Assembly: GCA_029259835.1 (NCBI GenBank)
Contig: JAJDEL010000242.1
Location: forward strand, 1 to 6,702
DNA: 6,702 nucleotides
Direction: 5' to 3'
Source of the DNA: Planctomicrobium sp.
Lineage (GTDB): Bacteria; Planctomycetota; Planctomycetia; Planctomycetales; Planctomycetaceae
In this document: piece after piece, positions 1 to 5,813 of the stretch
Layout of the letters: each line of letters begins with the position of its first letter
Position numbering within the stretch: position 1 is the first letter of the stretch
The notes under the pieces: model-generated
Seen by the model: only the letters and a program-made list of their open reading frames with translations
Database searches by the model: none
Told to the model about the DNA's origin: nothing
Position numbers and translations under genes: made by a program

Positions 1-770
1 AAGCAGAATCGATTCAGCTTGTGACAAAAATCCCCAGGCACCACGCCGGAGTTTGGGGACCGTTGCCATTTAACAAGCTGACAACATCGGCGGTCGAGCA
101 TTTGAATTTACACTTTGGCCTTCGGGATTGTCCGAAACAGACTGCGATGCAGTTCAATGGCGATGAACAATCCGAAACAGATGTACCGATCACTTGTTTG
201 CGAGTTGACTTGAAAACGTGCCTCAGCCCGTGCATCGGAGGTTGCTCTCGAAAGCAATATGAAACAGCATTCAAACGCGCACAAAGTTTTCTGAGTGGTC
301 GTTCTGAAAAGATCTTCGCTGAAATTGAGCAGCAAATGCTGACAGCAGCAAAGGATCGTCAATTTGAAAAAGCCGCCAAACTTCGTGATCAATCGAAGGC
401 CTTTCAGTACGTGTCCGATCATCTGCGACGGTTCCACGACTGGAGTAGTCGGGCGAATTTCGTGTATCAAATCGAATCCAAAATTGACGAAGAAACTCTG
501 TGGGTCATGATCGTCCGTGGACTGATTGTCGATGTCGTACAGCGTCCGGAAACAGAAGACGAGAAAGAAACGGCAGCGGCTCTCATCAATTCTGCGCAAG
601 AGCAATTCAGTGGAACTTCGGCAACAAGAAACATTTCACAGCCGGGCGATTTCGAAGCCGCACGAATCCTCTTTCGCTGGTTCCAAAAGTATCCAGCGGA
701 AGAGCGAAAGCAAATTACGCTCAAGAGGGCACTTAGTCATTGCACTAAGTTTAAGAAGCGGGCTTCTTAG
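1..770 (+). CDS. UvrC/Cho-like excinuclease homologue, C-terminal part (5' truncated by window)
   Basis: The frame is open to the window edge (first full codon at 3), so the GTG at 21 is probably internal rather than the start. Numbering from that codon, residues 13-36 match the end of the UvrC GIY-YIG region. C37, C59, C67 and C71 (CLRVDLKTCLSPC) reproduce the four-cysteine pattern that follows this domain in UvrC. Residues 110-128 (RQFEKAAKLRDQ) are a UVR motif, the UvrB-contacting helix pair. The protein then runs only about 120 residues and stops, with no RNase H-like nuclease and no helix-hairpin-helix DNA-binding end. That resembles Cho or the short UvrC-like proteins, which make only the 3' incision in nucleotide excision repair. 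Insertion of about ten residues between C37 and C59 is unusual. The catalytic GIY-YIG residues cannot be seen. Family assignment is firm; Cho-like versus another short UvrC homologue is inference. Confidence 0.85.
   Translation, partial: AESIQLVTKIPRHHAGVWGPLPFNKLTTSAVEHLNLHFGLRDCPKQTAMQFNGDEQSETDVPITCLRVDLKTCLSPCIGGCSRKQYETAFKRAQSFLSGRSEKIFAEIEQQMLTAAKDRQFEKAAKLRDQSKAFQYVSDHLRRFHDWSSRANFVYQIESKIDEETLWVMIVRGLIVDVVQRPETEDEKETAAALINSAQEQFSGTSATRNISQPGDFEAARILFRWFQKYPAEERKQITLKRALSHCTKFKKRAS
731..768. terminator. Two tandem small hairpins at a convergent gene end
   Basis: ACTTAGT (731-737) pairs perfectly with ACTAAGT (744-750) across a 6-nt loop. Directly after it AAGAAGC (753-759) pairs with GCTTCTT (762-768). 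Both lie in the last codons and stop codon of the UvrC-like gene and face the end of the dihydrouridine synthase gene at 825. Neither is followed by a proper T tract on either strand, so termination activity is uncertain. A third weak hairpin, GCTGGG/TCCAGC (779-796), is followed by ATTT. The 54-nt convergent gap (771-824) holds nothing else visible. Confidence 0.35.
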
Positions 771-824
771 CGAGGTAGGCTGGGTCAAGATCCAGCATTT
801 CGTTACCGCCTGTACTGTTCGAGA

Positions 825-1895
825 CTACTGTGTTTCATCAACAACCGGGAACTGGCCTAGTCCGTCTTTGCAGTAGAACTGATCGAGCAATTTCGTCCAG
901 TCATCAAGTGACCGAAGTTTGCCGAAGCATTTTCTGAGAGCGGTGCTCTCAGGGTGCAGTCGTGCGTATTTAAACCCGAATTTGCGTATTGTTCCAAGAG
1001 CACTTTTTCCGAGGTGAACTTCAGACAACTTCAAGTGCATTTCTAATGCAGAGCGTTGCTGGTGAATCGTTGGTGGCACCGGCGTTTTCTGTTCGAACAG
1101 TAACTCTGTTGCCTGACGAAAGATCCAGGGGTTTCCAATCGCGCCGCGCGCGATGGTGACTCCATCGACGCCGGTTTGCTTGAGCATGTCAACACACGCT
1201 TCGGCAGAAAAGAGATCTCCACTGCCAAGCACCGTGTGGTTGCCGGCAATCTGTTTCACTTCGCGGAGGAAATTCCTATTGCTAGGGCCACGGTATTTCT
1301 GTTCGACTGTACGACCATGAACGGTCACCGCCGCGACTCCGCAGATGTAGGCTTGTTCCAGGATGTGAAAAAAGTTGTTGCGGCTTTTCTCAGTATCATC
1401 AATACCGCGTCGCATTTTGACCGTCACTGGCATTTCGTCAGGGACGGCATCTCGAACCCGTTTGATGATTTCAATAGCAATCGGTGGTTGCCCAAGATGG
1501 TAACCACCTCGGCAACCACCGATTGCGGTCTTGACCGGACATCCGAAGTTGATATCGATGACATCGAACCCAGCAGCGACGAGCCTTCGCGCCGCGGGAA
1601 CGAACATCTCTGGTTCAGAACCCATCAACTGTGCTCCGACCGGATGATCCGATTCTTCCACATGGAAGTGGCGGGCAGTTTTGCTTGCTCCTTTCACTTC
1701 GTTCGCGAAACGGTCAATCATCACTTCTGCAACGGTATATGAAGCCCCATAGCTTCGAGCGAGCGAGCGCATCGGCCAGTCGCTGTAACCGCTGAGTGCG
1801 GCCTGAACGAATGGGTGTTCAAGCTCAATCTCTCCGATCCGCAGAGGACGAAAAGAAGTTGAAGCGCCAGTGGTTGTGATGGACGGTTCACTCAT
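825..1895 (-). CDS. tRNA-dihydrouridine synthase (Dus family)
   Basis: A 356-residue flavoenzyme that reduces uridine to dihydrouridine in the D-loop of tRNA, using FMN and NADPH in the cytoplasm. The TIM-barrel landmarks are in order: QAALSGYSDWPMR at 31-43 (FMN-binding start of the barrel), QLMGSEPEMF at 89-98, DINFGCP at 114-120 with the catalytic C119, VKMRRG at 158-163 with FMN-contacting K160, TVHGRTVEQKYRG at 191-203 with H193, GSGDLFS at 224-230, and the phosphate-binding IARGAIGNPWIF at 248-259. The all-helical tRNA-binding domain follows from about residue 275. The segment CRGGYHLGQPP after the catalytic loop departs from the usual GAxLL pattern but keeps the loop length. ATG at 1895 is chosen because it lies 3 nt after the stop of the upstream hydrolase gene; there is no clear Shine-Dalgarno, which fits coupled translation. 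Which Dus subfamily (A, B, C or another) it belongs to cannot be fixed by eye. Confidence 0.95.
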   Translation of the reverse strand: MSEPSITTTGASTSFRPLRIGEIELEHPFVQAALSGYSDWPMRSLARSYGASYTVAEVMIDRFANEVKGASKTARHFHVEESDHPVGAQLMGSEPEMFVPAARRLVAAGFDVIDINFGCPVKTAIGGCRGGYHLGQPPIAIEIIKRVRDAVPDEMPVTVKMRRGIDDTEKSRNNFFHILEQAYICGVAAVTVHGRTVEQKYRGPSNRNFLREVKQIAGNHTVLGSGDLFSAEACVDMLKQTGVDGVTIARGAIGNPWIFRQATELLFEQKTPVPPTIHQQRSALEMHLKLSEVHLGKSALGTIRKFGFKYARLHPESTALRKCFGKLRSLDDWTKLLDQFYCKDGLGQFPVVDETQ

Positions 1896-1898
1896 TGC

Positions 1899-2588
1899 TC
1901 AGGAGTCAATTGTCATTGATTGTCCGACTTCCATGACGACAGGTTCTGCGTCTGTTTTCGATTTGACCATTTCTGCCCATGCTTGTGCGTCTTGTTCGAT
2001 GAGGGGCCAGGTGTTGTAGTGGCAGGGCGAAACTTGTTTCGGTTTCAGGAATTGAATGGCGCGAATGGAATCTTCTGGACCCATTGTGAAATTGTCGCCA
2101 ATCGGAAGGATTGCAAAATCAATCCCGGCTTCGCCAATCAGTGTCATATCGTAGAACAGTCCGGTATCTCCAGCGTGATAGAGCGTGACTGTTCCAAGGG
2201 TCAGAAATAGCCCTGCGGGATTGCCGCCATAGGTTCCGTCTGGAAGGGAAGAACCGTGGTGAGCGATGGTCAACTTTAATGTTCCAAACTCAAAATGATT
2301 TTGACCACCGATGTGCATTGGATGGACATTTTCCAGACCTTGATTGCCGAACCACTGACTGATTTCGAAGTTGGAAATCACCAGACAACCAGTTCGCTTG
2401 GCAATGCTGATTGTGTCACCGACGTGGTCTTCGTGCCCATGTGAAATAAGAATCACGTCGGGGGTCAAATCATCGGCTGAGACTTTGGCAGCGGGGTTTC
2501 CGGTCAGGAACGGATCGATGAGCAACAGCGTTCCGTCATGAACAATTTCATACGCAGAATGACCGTGCCAGATGATTTCAACGGACAT
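1899..2588 (-). CDS. UPF0173-type metal-dependent hydrolase (metallo-beta-lactamase fold)
   Basis: A 229-residue single-domain metallo-beta-lactamase-fold protein whose length and motifs match the UPF0173 (YtkL-like) family. Metal-binding positions are visible: the N-terminal WHGHSAYEI (7-15), SHGHEDHVGD (49-58) giving H50, H52, D54 and H55, AHHGSS (109-114), YHAGDTGLF (137-145) with D141, and the C-terminal PCHYNTWP (188-195) with H190. The family is soluble and cytoplasmic; its physiological substrate is not established, so none is assigned here. The ATG at 2588 is supported by GGAAG seven nucleotides upstream on the minus strand. It is the first gene of a two-gene unit with the dihydrouridine synthase, separated by 3 nt, and is preceded by a plausible promoter at 2635-2662. 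No missing residues or disruptions are seen. Confidence 0.92.
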   Translation of the reverse strand: MSVEIIWHGHSAYEIVHDGTLLLIDPFLTGNPAAKVSADDLTPDVILISHGHEDHVGDTISIAKRTGCLVISNFEISQWFGNQGLENVHPMHIGGQNHFEFGTLKLTIAHHGSSLPDGTYGGNPAGLFLTLGTVTLYHAGDTGLFYDMTLIGEAGIDFAILPIGDNFTMGPEDSIRAIQFLKPKQVSPCHYNTWPLIEQDAQAWAEMVKSKTDAEPVVMEVGQSMTIDS

Positions 2589-2634
2589 GAATGTTCTTCC
2601 GGTTAAGTGGGAGTGCTCGTGATCGATTTCAGAG

Positions 2635-2662
2635 AGTATAGGAAAGAACGCCAGCGTCTTAA
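2635..2662 (-). promoter_or_regulatory. Candidate sigma70-type promoter for the hydrolase-dus unit
   Basis: Read on the minus strand, TTAAGA (2662-2657) is followed after 16 nt by TATACT (2640-2635). These match the TTGACA/TATAAT consensus at 4/6 and 5/6. The predicted start of transcription would give a leader of about 40 nt before the ATG at 2588. It lies downstream of the terminator at 2765-2801, as expected for an independent unit. Assigned by eye only. Confidence 0.45.
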
Positions 2663-2693
2663 AAGCGTCTCAATTTCATTATTCAACAGATGG

Positions 2694-2722
2694 TTCGCCG
2701 GGCACTTTAAGTGTCCGGCGAA
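2694..2722. repeat. Near-perfect inverted repeat between terminator and promoter
   Basis: TTCGCCGGGCAC (2694-2705) pairs with GTGTCCGGCGAA (2711-2722) with a single G-T wobble and a 5-nt loop. Neither strand has a T tract after it, so it is not a standard intrinsic terminator. It sits between the operon terminator (2765-2801) and the hydrolase promoter (2635-2662). It could be a backup terminator, an mRNA 3'-end stabiliser or a protein-binding palindrome. The rest of the 238-nt intergenic stretch 2589-2826 holds only the promoter and terminator listed separately. Confidence 0.6.
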
Positions 2723-2764
2723 ACAATGCCTGAAAATTCACTCGATTATTTGAATGTTGAATAC

Positions 2765-2801
2765 AAAAAGGCCCTGTTGCTGAGAGTAGCAACAGGGCCT
2801 T
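2765..2801 (-). terminator. Strong intrinsic terminator of the three-gene operon
   Basis: On the minus strand a perfect 14-bp stem (arms 2788-2801 and 2768-2781, core GGCCCTGTTGCT) closes a 6-nt loop and runs straight into TTTTTG. It begins 25 nt after the stop of the unrecognised gene ending at 2827, so it closes the transcript running from the papain-like gene. The plus strand lacks a T tract here, so it acts in the minus direction. Confidence 0.9.
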
Positions 2802-2826
2802 GAAGATGGTCAACGGCGAGAGGAGT

Positions 2827-3501
2827 CTATGGCGTCCCTTGGCTGGTTTCCGTGCGGCGGTTGGGGCTGTCGTTTGGACCGAGGGGTTCTTCGGAGGGGA
2901 GAACCTGAGCGACATCGACTCGATTATCGTCGCCGCCGAAGGCATTGAGGTATCCGAGAATTTCCTGGTAATGCCCGTATATTCTCATGGAATCGTAGCG
3001 AGTAATGAAACGTGTGCGGTCACGACTGTTCAGCCGCGTCCAGGCAACTATCGTCTTGTCGATCGCCCCCATGAGAACAATCGCGTGTGTGCTTTTGAGT
3101 TTGAGTTGCGACTGAATCGGAATGTCCGGGTCGCTGCCATCGACAGCGAAAGGGAGGTCTATCAGACCACCGGATTGATTTTGAACGTCATCCCCACCGA
3201 ACGGATTCGTTCCGATATTTAATGAGTTTTCAGTGTTGATGGCGTCTTCGATTTTGTCTCCGAGTGAATCATTATCCGGATTGTGTGTCACTCGTCGACG
3301 CCAACGGTCGCAATGGACGAGAAGACTGATGAGGTGATCGCGAGTCGGGTCGTCGAATCCTCCTCGGTCGGAGAGTTCATCGTTGGCGAGTAGTTCTGCT
3401 CGCATCGTAAAGACTGGTGAGAGTGCCGCCGCGATGTGCAGGTTTCGCAGTGTCGTAATGGCTCGTCGGAATTGTTCTTTGCCAGGATCGCCGATAGGCA
3501 T
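2827..3501 (-). CDS. Unrecognised 224-residue protein, last gene of the operon
   Basis: I do not recognise the family. The ATG at 3501 is preferred over the ATG at 3591 because AAGGA stands 6 nt before it, and the extra 30 residues of the longer form read through a TAGGGGC repeat and overlap the end of the preceding frame. There is no signal peptide and no membrane segment. Residues 5-75 look helical (FRRAITTLRNLHIAAALSPVF, DHLISLLVHCDRWRRRV). Residues 75-130 are rich in D, N and G (HNPDNDSLGDKIEDA, TNPFGGDD). Residues 131-190 form a more ordered, likely globular stretch ending GHYQEILGYLNAFGGDD. The last 30 residues are polar and probably disordered. The D/N-rich runs hint at metal or calcium binding, but there is no canonical EF-hand or dockerin motif. 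Position after the peptidase-thioredoxin gene and before a terminator suggests a role in the same process. Confidence 0.75.
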   Translation of the reverse strand: MPIGDPGKEQFRRAITTLRNLHIAAALSPVFTMRAELLANDELSDRGGFDDPTRDHLISLLVHCDRWRRRVTHNPDNDSLGDKIEDAINTENSLNIGTNPFGGDDVQNQSGGLIDLPFAVDGSDPDIPIQSQLKLKSTHAIVLMGAIDKTIVAWTRLNSRDRTRFITRYDSMRIYGHYQEILGYLNAFGGDDNRVDVAQVLPSEEPLGPNDSPNRRTETSQGTP

Positions 3502-3515
3502 GGTTTGTCCTTGGT

Positions 3516-3542
3516 CTAGGGTTGAGGGGCTAGGGGCTAGGG
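3516..3542. repeat. Short CTAGGGG/GGGGCTA tandem repeat
   Basis: GGGGCTA occurs twice in tandem (3526-3532, 3533-3539) followed by GGG, with another CTAGGG at 3516-3521. The repeat supplies the TAG stop (3530-3532) of the frame ending there and fills the 28-nt gap before the Shine-Dalgarno and start of the 3501 gene. It may be a small expandable repeat. Confidence 0.55.
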
Positions 3543-4075
3543 TAAGACGTGGAGGGTGGAGCGACGTCGTCGACGCGGCGATCAATTGCATCCACTAACC
3601 GTTCTGTGATTGAGTTTGATTCCGGGTTTGATTCTCGCAATTTTTCGATTTCGTCGTCGAGAAACATGCCGCGAAGCGCGTCGAGTAGTCCCACACGTCC
3701 TTCTGATTTGCGGAGTTCAAGAAGCTGACGTGCTTCATCCAGCTTTCGGGGAAAGGGGACGGGCGCGGAGAGTGGGGGAGGGGGGGAGGGGGGAAATGGG
3801 TTGGTGACCGCCCCCTCACCTCCTCTCCCGCTCTCCCGATTATTTCGGTTACGAACGCGGCGGCGTAGCAATTGTAAACCCAACCAGCCGAGCATTGCGG
3901 TTCCACCGGAGCCAGCAGCGACACCTCCCCATAGTGCAGGGATTCCGATGGAGGCGGCTGTGCTGATCAGATTTTTGATGATGCCTGTCGTTCTTTCTGA
4001 TGGCGTTGCTGTCTGAACTTTTGGAGTAACTGAGGGAGGAAGTGAAGGGGAGAGAGGGGCGGTCGTTTTTCTCTC
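3530..4075 (-). CDS. Out-of-frame continuation of the peptidase-thioredoxin gene: linker, membrane anchor and helical tail
   Basis: This frame is open from just after a TGA at 4078-4076 to the TAG at 3532-3530 (181 codons). It reads as a Pro/Thr/Ser-rich linker, then a Gly/Ala-rich hydrophobic stretch of about 35 residues (3983-3866, containing GIPALWGGVAAGSGG and MLGWLGLQLL), then RRRVRNRNNR. A Gly/Pro-rich spacer follows (roughly 3840-3750), then a charged helical tail (KLDEARQLLELRKSEGR, ALRGMFLDDEIEKL). The first ATG in frame is at 3895, inside the membrane stretch, and no GTG or TTG precedes it; only one CTG does. A normal start therefore would cut the anchor in half. The simplest reading is that it is the C-terminal half of the upstream protein, reached by a one-base shift near 4066-4070. 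An independent 121-residue protein starting at 3895, with the weak GGTGGA before it, is the alternative. No family is recognised. Confidence 0.6.
   Translation of the reverse strand, partial: ERKTTAPLSPSLPPSVTPKVQTATPSERTTGIIKNLISTAASIGIPALWGGVAAGSGGTAMLGWLGLQLLRRRVRNRNNRESGRGGEGAVTNPFPPSPPPPLSAPVPFPRKLDEARQLLELRKSEGRVGLLDALRGMFLDDEIEKLRESNPESNSITERLVDAIDRRVDDVAPPSTSYPSP
3767..3836. repeat. 70-bp imperfect palindrome of G-rich and C-rich arms
   Basis: Arms of 26 nt at 3767-3792 and 3811-3836 are inverted copies matching at 22 of 26 positions, around an 18-nt spacer. Three of the four mismatches are G-T wobbles on the plus strand. The left arm contains G runs of 5, 7 and 5-6; four more runs of 3-4 G lie just outside (3748-3763, 3798-3800), so the plus strand could also form a G-quadruplex. 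On the minus strand it is translated as the Gly-rich and Pro-rich spacer of the anchor-tail segment. It resembles a small non-coding dispersed repeat inserted in frame. Confidence 0.65.
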
Positions 4076-5205
4076 TCATGCTTTCTCTCATCAACACTCG
4101 TCTGTGGAGAAGATTTTTCTTTAGCAATTGTTGATTCCGTGAGTGAATCGATCTCTAGTGGAGTCGGAACTAATTGTTTGAGGAGTGAGTCTGTTCCTTC
4201 GAATCCGACGACGGTGACTTGCCGTGTCTGAAATGTCGGCAAGTGCTGAATTCCGTGTTGCATTGCAAGAGCACGGTGTTGGTCATAGTCGAGAATGTGA
4301 ATGTGAAACCCATCCTGAAGTGCTTCTCTCAAATGTTCATCCGAATTCCATTCCTCCCAGAGTAAACGACAGGGGCCACACCAATTCGCGGTCCAGATGA
4401 CGAGTAAAGGTTTCGTGCGCCCGCTGCATTCGCAGCGGAGGACCGACTGAGACTCGGAAAAGTTACGCCTCCAGAGATCCCACTTTGTTCGAAATTGGGA
4501 GATCGTCCAACCATAATGCTGTGAGAGACGTTGTTCTATCGAAGTTTGCTCGCGTTGGAATTCAAGGAGAATTTTGGCATCATTCTCTGAGAGAAGAAAC
4601 TCGACCAGAGAGAACCCAACGGCATAGAGATCCTGAATCTCGTCGGAGTTTTTCGGGTAGTCGAAACTTTCCAACCACTCTTTTCGAACGATTGAAGCAT
4701 CGACAGCTGCAGCCGTGGTGCGCAGACTTAGGTGAACTTCTGCGGATTCAAATAGGGTCGCGCAGCCTTCGTCGAGCCAGCGTTCTATCGGATGACGCGC
4801 AAGCGACGCGCGGACCATGTGATCGACTTCGTGCGGAATGACATCACGCAGCAACAGTTCGCGCGGGCCTTCAATTGTCATGCTCCAGTCGAAAACTTCT
4901 CCATCCTCAAACCGAAAACTGGCCGCTCCACCGCCGGAATGTTGGGCATGGCGGACATGAATTTGACAAGGCGTATACCAGTCGCCAGGGAGCGAGGTGT
5001 CGGTCCAGAATTGAGCGGATTTCAAGCGAGCGGTTTCTGCAGCGGTGGTGATTGCGGAATCTTTGCAACGGAAGTTTTCTGCTTCCGCGATTTGAGTAGA
5101 ACAAAGAATTGTGAATAGAGAATAGAGTGCGAACAACACTCCATTTACAATTCTCCATTCCCTATCCATTCGGCCTCTTTTCCACTTCCAAAGAAGACTG
5201 TTCAT
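3967..5205 (-). CDS. Exported HExxH peptidase-like / thioredoxin fusion protein
   Basis: A 412-residue reading frame. Residues 1-42 look like a signal peptide: basic start, hydrophobic VLFALYSLFTIL at 23-34, and AEA before a likely cleavage site; M13 is an alternative start. Residues about 45-250 resemble a gluzincin-type peptidase domain with HEVDH at 125-129 and a downstream glutamate in RWLDEGCAT (E146), the usual third zinc ligand spacing for this class. Residues about 258-348 are a thioredoxin fold with WTANWCGPC (C276, C279) and a cis-proline at HLPTF (P323). ATG at 5205 overlaps the previous stop as ATGA and has AAGGTGA just upstream, so translation is coupled to the papain-like gene. 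After residue 380 the frame becomes a basic Gln/Lys/Arg-rich tail that ends at 3967. That tail is probably spurious, because a membrane anchor continues in the frame one base behind. Substrate is unknown; location is probably periplasmic, membrane-tethered if the anchor is joined. Confidence 0.85.
   Translation of the reverse strand: MNSLLWKWKRGRMDREWRIVNGVLFALYSLFTILCSTQIAEAENFRCKDSAITTAAETARLKSAQFWTDTSLPGDWYTPCQIHVRHAQHSGGGAASFRFEDGEVFDWSMTIEGPRELLLRDVIPHEVDHMVRASLARHPIERWLDEGCATLFESAEVHLSLRTTAAAVDASIVRKEWLESFDYPKNSDEIQDLYAVGFSLVEFLLSENDAKILLEFQREQTSIEQRLSQHYGWTISQFRTKWDLWRRNFSESQSVLRCECSGRTKPLLVIWTANWCGPCRLLWEEWNSDEHLREALQDGFHIHILDYDQHRALAMQHGIQHLPTFQTRQVTVVGFEGTDSLLKQLVPTPLEIDSLTESTIAKEKSSPQTSVDERKHEREKRPPLSPLHFLPQLLQKFRQQRHQKERQASSKI
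4066..4070 (-). other. A5 run: candidate frameshift or indel site
   Basis: The minus strand reads GAGAGAAAAACGACC. Codons here are GAA AAA CGA (E379, K380, R381) in the peptidase-thioredoxin frame. A slip of the AAA codon back by one base, or a sixth A, gives AAA ACG ACC and enters the frame that encodes the membrane anchor. The shift must happen between the TGA at 4078-4076 in the second frame and the TGA at 3969-3967 in the first; this homopolymer is the most slippery sequence in that interval. No clear downstream pseudoknot was identified by eye. Confidence 0.45.
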
Positions 5206-5813
5206 AATTCACCTTCAATGCTTCGCAAGAAGTGGTATTTCCCGGAGCGGACAAGTTGACGCAGCAACCGGGCGGGGTTGAATCGCGTCGGGTTGCTGTG
5301 GTTCATGCGGTTCAGCCGCATTGCCACGGCAGCGACCAATTCTGAGCAGAAGAGTTCGTCCAAGTTCGCACCTGGGAACAGCCGAGAGAGTTGAAACGTC
5401 CTCGTTCCGGAAAGAATCGCCCCGTGCATGTCGTAATGTTTACCGGGGCGGACGAAATGGTTGATGAGAATTGCAGAAAGAAGCAGCGATTCCGGATTGG
5501 AAAGCGCGTTAATGGAAGTCAAACGGTAAACGTCGACTTTACCATTGGAGCGGACATAATCATTCACTCGGTCACGTGGTCGATGAGCCTGCGCGCCGGC
5601 GACCGATTCTCCTCGGACAAGGCAGGGAGCCTCGCACAGCGTGGTGCTTTCAACCCAGGTGAGGTCACCTTTCAATTCACACAAAATCGCAACGTGAGAC
5701 GGCCCGATTCGTAGTTTTGGAGGTGCAAAGAGTGATGCCGTTCCGAGCGAAATCAATCGCCCGGTCCAGTCGGCACCGTAGCAGGCAGCAATATCACCAG
5801 GTTGAAACATCAT
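5202..5813 (-). CDS. Permuted papain-fold cysteine hydrolase (YiiX/C92-like, NlpC/P60 superfamily)
   Basis: About 203 residues. The circularly permuted papain pattern is visible, numbering from the ATG at 5813: FQPGDIAACYG (3-13) at the start, then the catalytic His in GPSHVAIL (H40), WVEST (E55) as the likely third polar residue, GKHYD at 125-129, and the nucleophile near the C-terminus in FCSELVAAV (C156). Members of this superfamily cleave amide or acyl bonds of peptidoglycan peptides, lipids or protein conjugates; the substrate here is not predictable. There is no signal peptide, so it is probably cytoplasmic or exported by other means. A TTG at 5834 would add seven residues, but the pattern starts at 5810-5813; no strong Shine-Dalgarno marks either start. 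Its stop overlaps the next start (ATGA), placing it first in the operon. Confidence 0.8.
   Translation of the reverse strand: MMFQPGDIAACYGADWTGRLISLGTASLFAPPKLRIGPSHVAILCELKGDLTWVESTTLCEAPCLVRGESVAGAQAHRPRDRVNDYVRSNGKVDVYRLTSINALSNPESLLLSAILINHFVRPGKHYDMHGAILSGTRTFQLSRLFPGANLDELFCSELVAAVAMRLNRMNHSNPTRFNPARLLRQLVRSGKYHFLRSIEGEL

Noticed and set aside
108..605. 165-codon minus-strand frame opposite the UvrC-like gene
   Set aside because: Antisense shadow of a gene with clear Cys and UVR motifs.
1176..1742. 188-codon plus-strand frame opposite the dihydrouridine synthase
   Set aside because: It lies wholly antisense to a gene with all its catalytic motifs and has no motif of its own.
2726..2803. 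25-codon plus-strand ORF running into the terminator stem
   Set aside because: No ribosome binding site, and its codons are explained by the hairpin and intergenic sequence.
2800..3222. 140-codon plus-strand frame opposite the unrecognised operon gene
   Set aside because: It starts in the terminator stem without a ribosome binding site. The minus-strand gene has a good Shine-Dalgarno and fits the operon.
3595..3924. 109-codon minus-strand frame starting MSLLAPVEP
   Set aside because: It is in the peptidase frame beyond its stop and reads through the palindrome as His/Pro-rich low complexity; the alternative frame gives a coherent helical tail.
3849..4127. Third minus-strand frame of 92 codons across the anchor region
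   Set aside because: Its product is a His/Arg/Ser-rich string with no hydrophobic or domain pattern, and it overlaps the two better-supported frames.
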